This document shows positions 1 through 7,834 of a stretch of DNA of 21,003 bases, one piece after another. This stretch comes from an uncultured Clostridia bacterium (GTDB taxonomy: Bacteria > Bacillota > Clostridia > TANB77 > CAG-508). Positions within the stretch are counted from its first letter, which is position 1. Each line of letters begins with the position of its first letter. Location: positions 1 to 21,003 of the forward strand of contig CAOSZT010000023.1 in the NCBI GenBank assembly GCA_948528155.1. Direction: 5' to 3'. The position numbers and the translations under genes were made by a program. The notes under the pieces were generated by a model. It saw only the letters and a program-made list of their open reading frames with translations. It made no database searches and was not told where the DNA came from.

Positions 1-1
1 T

Positions 2-772
2 TTATATATTAATTCTATTTATTTTATTTACTTTTAATGTTTCATCATTTAACTCAAAAATAACTCCACTAAAAATACATTCTCCCTCTGCTATTTTATA
101 TTTTTCTGGTAATGATGTTGTCATCCTTTTTATTGCTACATCTATATCCATTCCCAAAACAGAATTTTTTGGACCTGTCATTCCTATATCTGTAATATAT
201 GCAGTCCCTTTTGGCAATATTTTTTCATCTACTGTTTGTACATGTGTATGTGTTCCAAAAACAGCTGTTACTTCACCATCTAAATAATATCCAAATGCTA
301 TCTTTTCTCCTGTGGCTTCTGCATGAAAGTCTATTAATATTATATCAACATCTTTTTTTATTTTGTTTACTATTTTTTTTGCTATAATAAAAGGATTTTC
401 TGTTAAAATATTTATTTCTGCTCTTCCTAATAAGTTAATAACTGCTATTTTTTTGTTTTTGCAATTATATATATTATATCCTTTTCCAACAACTCCTTCT
501 GGATAATTTGCTGGTCTTATAATCTTTGGATGATCTATAAATTTAAAAATATCTTTTTTTCCCCATGTGTGATTTCCCATTGTAATTACATCTACTTTTT
601 CAGATAATATGTCATCAAAATTTTTTTGAGTTATCCCAAATCCTTCTGCCGAATTTTCTGCATTTACTATGCAAAAATCTATTTTCTCTGTTTCTATTAA
701 ACCTGGTAATATTTTCTTCAATTCTTTTATTCCAGATGCTCCTACTATGTCTCCAACTGCTAAAATTTTCAA
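2..772 (-). CDS. ymdB: YmdB-type metallophosphoesterase
   Basis: A 256-residue cytoplasmic calcineurin-like phosphoesterase of the TIGR00282/YmdB family. The B. subtilis member hydrolyses 2',3'-cyclic nucleotides and affects biofilm and motility decisions. The di-metal ligands expected for the family are all visible: Asp8 in GDIVGASG, Glu39 in NAEN, Asn67-His68 in GNHTWG, His150 in DFHAEATGEK, and His175/His177 in GTHTHVQT. The length is normal. The start is a TTG codon at 772, chosen because a GAAGGA ribosome site lies 7 nt before it and the family N-terminus MKILAVGDI begins there. It lies downstream of rny as in B. subtilis, but a terminator separates the two genes here and a separate promoter precedes ymdB. 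The reading frame is complete, with TAA at 2-4. Confidence 0.95.
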   Translation of the reverse strand: MKILAVGDIVGASGIKELKKILPGLIETEKIDFCIVNAENSAEGFGITQKNFDDILSEKVDVITMGNHTWGKKDIFKFIDHPKIIRPANYPEGVVGKGYNIYNCKNKKIAVINLLGRAEINILTENPFIIAKKIVNKIKKDVDIILIDFHAEATGEKIAFGYYLDGEVTAVFGTHTHVQTVDEKILPKGTAYITDIGMTGPKNSVLGMDIDVAIKRMTTSLPEKYKIAEGECIFSGVIFELNDETLKVNKINRINI

Positions 773-803
773 GCTAATTCCTTCTTTCTTTTTATTTGTC
801 TAT

Positions 804-832
804 ATAATACTATAAAATTATTTATAATTCAA
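804..832 (-). promoter_or_regulatory. sigma-A-type promoter before ymdB
   Basis: Reading the minus strand, TTGAAT (827-832) and TATTAT (804-809) are separated by 17 nt, about 32 nt before the ymdB start codon. It lies downstream of the rny terminator, so ymdB can be expressed alone. Seen by eye only. Confidence 0.5.
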
Positions 833-856
833 TACTATATAAAAAAAAGATGTGGT

Positions 857-892
857 AAAAAAAAAGACTGCAAAGTCTAACTTTGCAATCTT
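857..892 (-). terminator. Rho-independent terminator of rny
   Basis: Minus-strand hairpin with a 12-bp stem including one G-U pair (arms 881-892 and 864-875) and a 5-nt loop, followed by a run of about nine U. It begins just after the rny stop codon. Confidence 0.9.
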
Positions 893-897
893 AAATT

Positions 898-2439
898 TTA
901 TTTAGCATAATCAACAATTCTAGTTTCTCTAATAACATTAATTTTTATTTGACCTGGATAATCCATATCATTTTCAACTTTTTTAGCAACATCTCTTGCA
1001 AGTATAGTCATTTCATCATCATTAATTTTTTCTGGTTTTACTATAATTCTAACTTCACGACCTGCTTGAATCGCAAATGATTTTTCAACACCTTCAAATG
1101 AGTCAGCTATTTCTTCAAGATTTTGTAGTCTTTTAATATATGCTTCTAATGTTTCCCTTCTTGCTCCTGGTCTTGATGCACTTATTGCATCAGCTGCTTG
1201 TATTAATACTGCTTCTAATGTTTGTGGCTCTACATCTTCATGGTGTGCTTCAACTGCATTTATAACTAATGGGTTTTCTTTATATTTTTTTAATATTTCT
1301 ACACCAATTTCTACATGTGTTCCTTCCATATCATGATCTAATGCTTTTCCTATATCATGCAATAAACCTGCTCTTCTTGCAATTTTAGCATCTAATCCTA
1401 ATTGTTCTGCCATAATTCTTGCTAAATTTGAAACTTCTATTGAGTGATTTAATACATTTTGTCCATAACTAGTCCTATATTTAAGTTTTCCTATTAGTTT
1501 TATTAAGTCTGGATGTAATCCTATGACTCCTGTTTCTAAAACTGCTCTTTCTCCTTCTGATTTGATTGTTTCTTCAATTTCTTGTTTTGCTTTTTCAACA
1601 ACTTCTTCTATTTTCGCTGGATGTATTCTTCCATCATCTATTAGTTTTTCTAGTGCAATTTTAGCAACTTCCCTTCTTAATGGATCAAATCCTGATAAAA
1701 CTACCGCTTCAGGTGTGTCATCTATTATTAAGTCTACTCCTGTTAAAGTTTCTAAGGCTTTTATATTTCTTCCTTCTCTACCAATAATTCTTCCTTTCAT
1801 TTCATCACTTGGAAGTGCAACTATTGATACTGTTGTTTCTTGTGAGTGATCTGCTGCACATTTTTGAACAGCATATGTTAATAATTCTCTAGCGACTTTA
1901 TTCGATTCTTCTTTTGCTTTTTGATTTGCTTCTCTTATTATTGTTGCTTTTTCTACTGTAATTTCTTTTTCAACTTCTTTTAATAATATGTCTTTTGCTT
2001 CTTCTCTTGTTAAAGCTGCTATTCTCTGAATTTCTTTCATTTCTTGCTCATATAATTTTTCAATTTCTTGTTTTTGATTTTCAACTTCTTTTACTCTTTG
2101 TTCCAAATTTTCTTCTTTTTTTTCAAAATTTGCTGAACGTTTGTCTAAATTTTCTTCTTTTTGAATAAGTCTTGTTTCTTGTTTTTGTATTTCGCCTCTT
2201 CTTTCTTTAATCTCTTTATCTAATTCATTTCTACTGTTTACAATTTCTTCTTTTGCTTCAATAATCTTTGCTTTTTTTAAGTTTTCTGCTTCAGTTTTTG
2301 CTGTTTTTACTATTTTTTTAGCTTCTTCTTCAGCACTATTTATTTTAGATTCTGCAATTTTCTTTCTATATACAATTCCTATTAGAATTCCTATTGCAAG
2401 TGAGATTAAGATAGTGGCGATTATGATTCCTATATTCAT
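898..2439 (-). CDS. rny: Ribonuclease Y
   Basis: A 513-residue membrane-anchored endoribonuclease that starts mRNA decay in Bacillota and is a core member of the degradosome-like complex. An N-terminal transmembrane helix (about residues 3-23) is followed by a long Lys/Glu-rich coiled coil (about 28-185). A KH RNA-binding domain follows around GRIIGREGRN (217-226). The HD catalytic domain has the metal-binding His361-Asp362 in HDIGKALDHD and an upstream His in NHSIEVS. Length and domain order match the family. The ATG at 2439 has an AAAGAGGTG ribosome site 7 nt upstream. A strong promoter precedes it and a strong terminator follows, so it appears mainly monocistronic, with ymdB next on the same strand. 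Confidence 0.97.
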   Translation of the reverse strand: MNIGIIIATILISLAIGILIGIVYRKKIAESKINSAEEEAKKIVKTAKTEAENLKKAKIIEAKEEIVNSRNELDKEIKERRGEIQKQETRLIQKEENLDKRSANFEKKEENLEQRVKEVENQKQEIEKLYEQEMKEIQRIAALTREEAKDILLKEVEKEITVEKATIIREANQKAKEESNKVARELLTYAVQKCAADHSQETTVSIVALPSDEMKGRIIGREGRNIKALETLTGVDLIIDDTPEAVVLSGFDPLRREVAKIALEKLIDDGRIHPAKIEEVVEKAKQEIEETIKSEGERAVLETGVIGLHPDLIKLIGKLKYRTSYGQNVLNHSIEVSNLARIMAEQLGLDAKIARRAGLLHDIGKALDHDMEGTHVEIGVEILKKYKENPLVINAVEAHHEDVEPQTLEAVLIQAADAISASRPGARRETLEAYIKRLQNLEEIADSFEGVEKSFAIQAGREVRIIVKPEKINDDEMTILARDVAKKVENDMDYPGQIKINVIRETRIVDYAK

Positions 2440-2531
2440 GAATCTACACCTCTTTCTTATTTAATTTTCAATGTACGAATCAAATATATATTTTATGTTT
2501 TTTGCTCATATATTTTTTTCTTACCTATTAT

Positions 2532-2560
2532 ATTTTATCTTTATTAGGCTTAACTGTCAA
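2532..2560 (-). promoter_or_regulatory. Strong sigma-A promoter of rny
   Basis: TTGACA (2555-2560) and TAAAAT (2532-2537) on the minus strand with exactly 17 nt between them. A TATAAT-like stretch follows directly. The rny start codon is about 93 nt further on, leaving an A/T-rich untranslated leader. Confidence 0.75.
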
Positions 2561-2623
2561 GTGATTTTTTAAAATTTCAAAGTAAAATGTTACAAGATAA
2601 TACTTTTTTATAGTTAAGTAGTC

Positions 2624-2666
2624 AAAAAATAAGACAAATTAGGATTGCCCTATTTGTCTTATTTTT
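2624..2666 (-). terminator. Terminator overlapping the clpC stop codon
   Basis: Minus-strand hairpin with a perfect 12-bp arm pair extended by AGG/CCT across a one-base bulge, a GCAA-containing loop, then a U run. The 5' arm lies inside clpC and encodes its last residues (KIRQIG), and the TAA stop is in the 3' half of the hairpin. Confidence 0.9.
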
Positions 2667-5107
2667 CCATCTTTAACACTAAATTTTGCAACTTTTCCCT
2701 TAACTAATTTACTATCTAAAATTTCCTCAGCCAATTTATCTTCCACTAAACTTTGGATAGTTCTTCTCAAAGGTCTAGCACCAAAATTCTTATCAATACC
2801 TTCTTTTGCAATCAGCTCTTTAACTTCAGGCTCTAACACAACTTCATATTTTTGTTCTTTAAGTCTATTAATTACCTCATTTAGCATAATATCAATAATT
2901 TGTCCAATCTCATTATCATCTAATTTATGGAACACTATTATTTCATCAATACGATTTATAAACTCAGGTCTTAACTCTTTTTTTAATTCTGCCATAACCT
3001 CTTTTTTAGTTTCTTCATATTCTTTTTGATTATTTTTTTCTTTATCAGTTTCAATATTATTTGTAAAACCTAAAAATTTTTTATCTGTAATAACTCTAGC
3101 ACCTAAATTTGAAGTCATAATTATAACTGTATTTTTAAAATTAACAGTTCTACCTTGGCTATCAGTTAATCTTCCATCTTCCAAAATTTGAAGTAACATA
3201 TTCATTACATCAGAATGTGCTTTTTCAATTTCATCAAATAATATGACTGAATATGGTTTTCTTCTTATTTTTTCAGTTAATTGTCCACCTTCATCAAATC
3301 CAACATATCCTGGAGGTGATCCTATTAATTTAGATATAGAATGTGGCTCCATAAATTCTGACATATCAACTCTTATCATAGAATTTTCATCACCAAATAA
3401 TACTTCTGCTAAGGCTTTTGATAATTCTGTTTTTCCAACTCCTGTTGGTCCTAAAAATAGAAATGAACCTATTGGTCTTTTTGGGTCTTTTAGCCCTACT
3501 CTTCCTCTTCTTATAGCTTTTGCTACTGCGTCGACTGCTTCATTTTGCCCTACAACTCTTTTGTGCAATTCTTTTTCAAGATTCTTTAATTTCTGATTTT
3601 CATCTTCTGTTATCTTTTTTGCTGGAATACCAGTCCAGCTTGCAATAACTTCTGCTATATTTTCATCTGTTATATTTATAATTGATTTTGTATTTTTATT
3701 TTTCCATTTATTTTCTTCTTTTTCAAATTTTTCTCTTAAAGTTTTTTCTTTATCTCTATATTCTGCTGCTTTTTCAAACTTTTGGTTTATAACAGCTTCT
3801 TCTTTTGCATTTTTTGTTTTTTCAATATCTTCTTGTATTTTTTTTAAATTATCTGGCTCAATAAAAGTTTTCAATCTAGCACGAGATGCCGCTTCATCTA
3901 TTAAATCTATTGCTTTATCTGGTAAAAATCTATCATTTACATATCTAACAGATAATCCAACAGCAGCATTAATTGCTTCATCAGTAATTTTAACATTATG
4001 ATGTGCTTCATATTTATCTCTAATTCCTTTTAATATTAAAACTGTATCCTTTTCAGAAGGCTCGTTTACAGTAACTGGGCTAAATCTTCTTTCTAAAGCT
4101 GAATCTTTTTCTATAAATTTTCTATACTCATTTAAAGTAGTTGCTCCCACTAATTGAATTTCTCCCCTTGCAAGTAAAGGTTTTAAAATATTTGCTGCAT
4201 CAATTGCTCCTTCTGCTGCACCTGCACCAACTATTGTATGAATTTCGTCTATAAAAAGAATTATATCTCCAACCTTCTTGACTTCATTTAAGGCTTTTTT
4301 AATTCTTTCTTCAAAATCACCCCTATATTTTGCACCTGCAACCATTCCAGAAATATCAAGAGTAACAACCCTTTTATCTTTTAAAATTTCTGGAACATCA
4401 CCTGAAATAATTTTTTGAGCTAATCCTTCAACTGCTGCTGTTTTCCCAACTCCTGGCTCTCCTATTAAACAAGGATTATTTTTCGTTCTTCTAGATAAAA
4501 TTTGAATAACTCTTTCAATTTCCTCTTTTCTACCAATTATTGGATCAAGTTTTCCTTCTTCTGCTTTTTTTGTTAAGTCTTCTCCAAATTGATTTAATGT
4601 TGGTGTTTGATTATAACTTCCTTTTCCTCTTTGTCTTGAATTTCCTGATTGTTCATCTGCTGAGTTATAGTTTTCTCCTTCATTTATTACTTTTACAATT
4701 TCATTATATAGTTTTGGAATATTTGCATTTAGATCTAATAATATTTTAGCTGCTATACAATCTCCTTCTCTTAATATTCCTATTAATAAATGCTCTGTTC
4801 CTATATAATTATATCCTAGTTTTCTAGCTTCAATAAAAGCCACTTCTACAACTCTTTTTGTCCTTGGTGTAAAATCTACTATGTTTTCAATTGGCTCTTC
4901 TCTTCCTACTAATTCTTCCATTTGATTTAATATATCATCAGCTGTTATTTGCTGATTTTCTAAAACCCTTGCAGCAACTCCATTGCCTTCTTTGGCTAGT
5001 CCATATAATATATGTTCTGTTCCTATGTAGCTATGTCCTAGCTCTAGGGCTATGTCGTTTGCTATTTCTATCGCTTTGTTTGCTCTGTTTGTAAATTTGT
5101 ATGTCAT
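2639..5107 (-). CDS. clpC: ClpC, class III stress AAA+ unfoldase
   Basis: An 822-residue Hsp100 ATPase that unfolds substrates for ClpP; in Bacillota it recognises McsB-marked (phosphoarginine) proteins. The double Clp_N domain (about 1-145) has two YIGTEH segments whose Glu residues are the known phosphoarginine pockets. D1 has Walker A GEPGVGKT (216-223) and Walker B ILFIDEIHT. A UVR-type middle coiled coil follows. D2 has GPTGVGKT, VILFDEIEKAH and a KFLGF segment resembling the ClpP-docking loop. The ATG at 5107 is preferred over GTG at 5116 because AAAGGAAG lies 8 nt before the ATG and the family starts there. It is normally fused transcriptionally to mcsB; here 376 nt and an opposite-strand gene separate them. 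No clpP is in the window. Confidence 0.97.
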   Translation of the reverse strand: MTYKFTNRANKAIEIANDIALELGHSYIGTEHILYGLAKEGNGVAARVLENQQITADDILNQMEELVGREEPIENIVDFTPRTKRVVEVAFIEARKLGYNYIGTEHLLIGILREGDCIAAKILLDLNANIPKLYNEIVKVINEGENYNSADEQSGNSRQRGKGSYNQTPTLNQFGEDLTKKAEEGKLDPIIGRKEEIERVIQILSRRTKNNPCLIGEPGVGKTAAVEGLAQKIISGDVPEILKDKRVVTLDISGMVAGAKYRGDFEERIKKALNEVKKVGDIILFIDEIHTIVGAGAAEGAIDAANILKPLLARGEIQLVGATTLNEYRKFIEKDSALERRFSPVTVNEPSEKDTVLILKGIRDKYEAHHNVKITDEAINAAVGLSVRYVNDRFLPDKAIDLIDEAASRARLKTFIEPDNLKKIQEDIEKTKNAKEEAVINQKFEKAAEYRDKEKTLREKFEKEENKWKNKNTKSIINITDENIAEVIASWTGIPAKKITEDENQKLKNLEKELHKRVVGQNEAVDAVAKAIRRGRVGLKDPKRPIGSFLFLGPTGVGKTELSKALAEVLFGDENSMIRVDMSEFMEPHSISKLIGSPPGYVGFDEGGQLTEKIRRKPYSVILFDEIEKAHSDVMNMLLQILEDGRLTDSQGRTVNFKNTVIIMTSNLGARVITDKKFLGFTNNIETDKEKNNQKEYEETKKEVMAELKKELRPEFINRIDEIIVFHKLDDNEIGQIIDIMLNEVINRLKEQKYEVVLEPEVKELIAKEGIDKNFGARPLRRTIQSLVEDKLAEEILDSKLVKGKVAKFSVKDGKIRQIGQS

Positions 5108-5143
5108 TTTATACACTTCCTTTCACTTCGCTTCGTTCATCGC

Positions 5144-5174
5144 CATATAAGATTTTCTTCTAAAATCTTATATG
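5144..5174 (-). promoter_or_regulatory. Perfect stem-loop in the clpC leader
   Basis: A perfect 13-bp inverted repeat (5144-5156 and 5162-5174) with a 5-nt loop sits about 37 nt upstream of the clpC ATG, in the likely 5' untranslated region. Read on the plus strand it is followed after about 5 nt by a T7 run, so it could also act as a plus-strand terminator, but no plus-strand gene precedes it. The role is unknown. Confidence 0.6.
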
Positions 5175-5184
5175 ACAGATTTTT

Positions 5185-5213
5185 TTGACTTTTTATGTTT
5201 ATTTTGTTATAAT
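5185..5213 (+). promoter_or_regulatory. Promoter of the 60-residue membrane protein gene
   Basis: TTGACT (5185-5190) and TATAAT (5208-5213) are separated by 17 nt. The TATAAT overlaps a TATAAT on the opposite strand (5212-5217) that could be the -10 element for clpC; no good -35 is seen for that one. The two genes may therefore share overlapping divergent promoters. Confidence 0.7.
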
Positions 5214-5281
5214 TATATTAGATAACTGTAATTTAGAAACTAGATATTTTAGTTTCTATCCACAAAATAGGAGTTTTAAAT

Positions 5282-5464
5282 ATGAAACCACAAACAAAAA
5301 TTTCCATTCTTATTTTGATTTCCAACATAGTTGGACTTTGGGCTTTAGCAGGAATATGCGAATTTTGTATAATTCCTCCAGACCTACACATGGTAGTAAT
5401 AATCCTATTTACTCTTTTCCATTTCTTTGCTTTGGTAAAGACACTCGAAGTAAAGAAAAAATGA
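5282..5464 (+). CDS. Small two-helix membrane protein, unknown function
   Basis: Sixty residues, family not recognised. Two hydrophobic stretches (about residues 8-30 and 35-54) are joined by a short turn containing CEFCIIPPD, and the C-terminus is Lys-rich (VKKK), fitting a double-spanning inner-membrane protein with a cytoplasmic tail. The ATG at 5282 has AGGAG 8 nt upstream, a near-consensus promoter lies about 70 nt upstream, and a G/C hairpin terminator begins directly after the stop. These three signals make a real gene likely despite its size. It lies on the opposite strand between mcsB and clpC, splitting an otherwise conserved operon. A link to the stress genes is only suggested by position. 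Confidence 0.75.
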   Translation: MKPQTKISILILISNIVGLWALAGICEFCIIPPDLHMVVIILFTLFHFFALVKTLEVKKK

Positions 5465-5492
5465 TTTTCCCCCTTTGGGGGTTTTATTTTTC
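5465..5492 (+). terminator. Terminator of the 60-residue gene
   Basis: CCCCC-TTT-GGGGG hairpin (5469-5481) followed by TTTTATTTTT, right after the stop codon. It overlaps the 3' end of mcsB on the other strand, where the matching downstream U run is poor. Confidence 0.75.
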
Positions 5493-6497
5493 CTCCATAA
5501 TCTGACTAATAATCTCAGCCCTTTTAATATCCCTTTCCAAAGGCTCATACTGCTCACCTAAAAACTTTTGCATACTTGCAGGTTTAGTGAACAAAATCAA
5601 CTTTTGAATTTTACTATCGTTAAGTTCTTTTAAAATTCCTAAGTCTGTTCCCAGTTTTACATTAGAAATCAAACTTTGTACTTCGTCTAAAGAAATTTTC
5701 TTACAATTTTTAAGTAATCCAAAACTCCTATAAATAGTATCTTCTAAATCAATTGTATCTTTTGCCAAAAATTTTCTAGCATTTCTCTCTTGCTCAATTA
5801 AATTATTTGCCACTACTCTTATATTTTCGATTATTTCTTGTTCAGTTACTCCTAATGTTCTTTTATTTGAAATTTGATATATATTTTGATTATTTTTATT
5901 ATCTTGTCCATATTCGCCTAATATGTTTATTCCAAAATTATTTATAGTATAAAATACTTTGTCTATATTTCTTGTTTTTTCTAATGCAGGTAAATGGACC
6001 ATTACAGAAGCCTTGAGACCTGTACCACAATTTGTTGGTAAACTCGTTAAATATCCATATTTTTTATTTGTTGCATATCCTAAAACCTCTTCAATTTTCT
6101 GATCTAGTTCGATTGAATAATTTAAAGTATTTTCTAATTCAAAACCAGAACTAAAAACTTGTATTTTAAGATGGTCATCATCATTAATCATTATACAAAT
6201 ATTTTCTTCATCATTTATTAAAATTGCACCTGTTTCATTCTTATTTAAAGCATATTCTGGGCTTATTAGATTTTTTTCAACTAAACTCATTTTTGTTATA
6301 TCATCCATATCTTTTAATTCTAAGTATTTTAGTCCATAACCTATTAAGTATAAATTTTCTTTTATTTTATTTTTTAATTTTTCTATATCTGTTTTTATTT
6401 TTAAGTTAAACTTGAAACCTTGTAAATTCCTTGCAAATCTAATTCTTGTACTTGTTATTACATCTGATTCTTTCCCTGTTTGTAAATACCAATTCAT
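5484..6497 (-). CDS. mcsB: McsB-family protein with altered arginine-kinase active site
   Basis: A 337-residue homologue of McsB, the protein arginine kinase that phosphorylates CtsR and ClpC substrates. The family fold is clear: STRIRFARN (16-24), an NDDDHLKIQ segment (105-113), LPTNCGTGLKASVMVHLPAL (153-172), SNKRTLGVTEQE, and a C-terminal RDIKRA (322-327) matching the RDxxRA phosphoarginine-binding motif. Compared with the B. subtilis McsB sequence as I remember it, the catalytic Cys of CPTN is Leu153, with a Cys three residues later (157). The ATP-site Arg in EDHxR is Lys111, the Arg in GTGLR is Lys162, and the RGxYGEGSE segment reads LGEYGQDNK. Activity may be lost or changed. The ATG at 6497 is chosen for its AAAGGTGG site 5 nt upstream. 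It follows mcsA after 165 nt. Confidence 0.9.
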   Translation of the reverse strand: MNWYLQTGKESDVITSTRIRFARNLQGFKFNLKIKTDIEKLKNKIKENLYLIGYGLKYLELKDMDDITKMSLVEKNLISPEYALNKNETGAILINDEENICIMINDDDHLKIQVFSSGFELENTLNYSIELDQKIEEVLGYATNKKYGYLTSLPTNCGTGLKASVMVHLPALEKTRNIDKVFYTINNFGINILGEYGQDNKNNQNIYQISNKRTLGVTEQEIIENIRVVANNLIEQERNARKFLAKDTIDLEDTIYRSFGLLKNCKKISLDEVQSLISNVKLGTDLGILKELNDSKIQKLILFTKPASMQKFLGEQYEPLERDIKRAEIISQIMEEK

Positions 6498-6583
6498 ATT
6501 TACCACCTTTCTTGTCCATATGACAGTTTCAATTTGACATCTTATATTTAACTACCTATCCACATCTTTATGTGCTGATTTTG

Positions 6584-6611
6584 AGTATTTTATTAATATC
6601 TTAGATGTCAA
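6584..6611 (-). promoter_or_regulatory. Possible promoter before mcsB
   Basis: Minus-strand TTGACA (6606-6611) and AATACT (6584-6589) with 16 nt spacing, in the unusually long mcsA-mcsB gap. The -35 lies in the right arm of a perfect 9-bp inverted repeat (6534-6542 with 6603-6611). Weak -10, so tentative. Confidence 0.35.
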
Positions 6612-6636
6612 GTCATAGATATTTTGTAATTAATGT

Positions 6637-6667
6637 CAAAGCCTGCCTTCATGGGGGCTTTTTTATT
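6637..6667 (+). terminator. Plus-strand terminator-like hairpin at the mcsA 3' end
   Basis: AAAGCCT pairs with GGGCTTT (6638-6661) and is followed by T6. It points along the plus strand although no plus-strand gene lies between 5465 and here. On the minus strand the U run is missing. It could stop antisense transcription entering mcsA. Confidence 0.4.
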
Positions 6668-7214
6668 TCTCCTCTTTCTTAATTTCATCTCTTATTTTAG
6701 CAGCATCTTCATATCTTTCCTCTTTTATTGCTAGTTTCAAATCTTTTTTTAATCTTTCTAATTTATTTTCAATATTATTTACTGAACTATTTTCTTTACT
6801 ATTTTCAAATTTCACCTTATTATCAGATATCTTCCCTAGCCTTCCATTATGTCTATTAGCACCTTGTAACTTCTTTAAAATTGGATCCATTCTATCCTGA
6901 AAAATATCATAACAATTTGGACAACCATATCTTCCAGTATTAATGATATCATTAAAATTTGAATTGCAACTATCACATTTTATTTGTTTTACTTCACTTA
7001 ATAAAGGAATAAAATCTGATGAACTACTAAAGTCTTCTAAAAAACTTCCAAATAGATTTGAAAAATCTAGTGATGGCATTCTAATATCCATTTTTTCAGT
7101 TATTCCTAACTCTTTACTACATTCTTCACAAAGGTGTAACTCTTTTTTTACACCATTTATATTTTCTGAATAGCTCACATTTGCTACTCTTTTTTTACAA
7201 TTTTCACATAACAT
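6663..7214 (-). CDS. mcsA: McsA, zinc-binding activator of McsB
   Basis: A 183-residue McsA-type protein; in B. subtilis it binds metal, activates McsB and takes part in CtsR control. Four CxxC pairs are visible: Cys3/Cys6, Cys29/Cys32, Cys80/Cys83 and Cys98/Cys101. The C-terminus (about 147-181) is a UVR domain with the pattern LERLKKDLKLAIKEERYEDA followed by AKIRDEIK. Length and layout are typical. The ATG at 7214 has GTGGAGG 10 nt upstream. It lies 61 nt downstream of ctsR on the same strand, so co-transcription from the CtsR-controlled promoter is likely. All the metal-binding Cys pairs are intact, in contrast to the altered McsB that follows. Confidence 0.95.
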   Translation of the reverse strand: MLCENCKKRVANVSYSENINGVKKELHLCEECSKELGITEKMDIRMPSLDFSNLFGSFLEDFSSSSDFIPLLSEVKQIKCDSCNSNFNDIINTGRYGCPNCYDIFQDRMDPILKKLQGANRHNGRLGKISDNKVKFENSKENSSVNNIENKLERLKKDLKLAIKEERYEDAAKIRDEIKKEEK

Positions 7215-7275
7215 TTTATATAAACCTCCACTTATTTATTTTACCATTATTATTTGAACTGTTGTAAATAGTAAT

Positions 7276-7725
7276 TTACTCTATATTTAACAACATGTTT
7301 TTAAATATTCTTGCTCTTACTTCATCCTTAATATCTATATCTAATTTAAGTACATTATCACTTGTAGCAACTTTTAAAAGTTTAGCTTCTTTCTCTGTTA
7401 TAATATTATATGTTAAAAAATCACTTAGCAAAATGTCTATTTCATTTACTGTTATCGTTTTTCCTATATTATTTATTATATGCATTATATAGTCTGATTT
7501 GGTATTACTAATTTTCTTTATTTTGATGTTTCCACCACCACCCCTTTTACTTTCTACATAATAACCTTGTGATGGCTTAAATCTTGTTGATATTACATAA
7601 TTTATTTGTGATGGTACACAATTAAAATATTGTGCTAATTCATTTCTTTGAATTTCTATGTAATTGCTTTCATCTTCTTCAAATAACTCCTTAATAAAAT
7701 CTTCTATTACATCAGACATTCTCAT
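7276..7725 (-). CDS. ctsR: CtsR, class III heat-shock repressor
   Basis: A 149-residue transcriptional repressor of clp genes. It binds tandem GGTCAAA heptads as a dimer and releases at high temperature. The N-terminal winged helix-turn-helix contains NELAQYFNCVPSQINYVIS (28-46), and the wing has the invariant glycine-rich tip KRGGGGNIKI (60-69), the thermosensor in B. subtilis CtsR. The C-terminal four-helix part (about 80-149) includes EAKLLKVA. The ATG at 7725 has AAGGAG 9 nt upstream; a second in-frame ATG two codons later is possible. It is first in the ctsR-mcsA-mcsB set, directly behind operators matching its own binding site, implying autoregulation. Confidence 0.96.
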   Translation of the reverse strand: MRMSDVIEDFIKELFEEDESNYIEIQRNELAQYFNCVPSQINYVISTRFKPSQGYYVESKRGGGGNIKIKKISNTKSDYIMHIINNIGKTITVNEIDILLSDFLTYNIITEKEAKLLKVATSDNVLKLDIDIKDEVRARIFKNMLLNIE

Positions 7726-7808
7726 TTTATCAGTCTCCTTTTAAAAATTTTGTTCCTTTGTGCGATTTCAAAAATATTTTTTTATTTATATTTTTTCATT
7801 ATATTGTC

Positions 7809-7825
7809 TTTGACTTTCTTTGACC
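7809..7825 (-). promoter_or_regulatory. CtsR operator at the ctsR transcription start
   Basis: Minus strand reads GGTCAAA-GAA-AGTCAAA, a direct heptad repeat with 3-nt spacing that fits the CtsR consensus. It begins 9 nt after the -10 element, so bound CtsR would cover the start site. Confidence 0.9.
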
Positions 7826-7834
7826 TATATATAT

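Noticed and set aside
199..387. Leu/Phe-rich plus-strand frames opposite ymdB, rny, clpC, recN, murI and eno
   Set aside because: They are the antisense of strongly supported conserved genes in A/T-rich DNA, which produces Leu/Phe-rich readings by chance.
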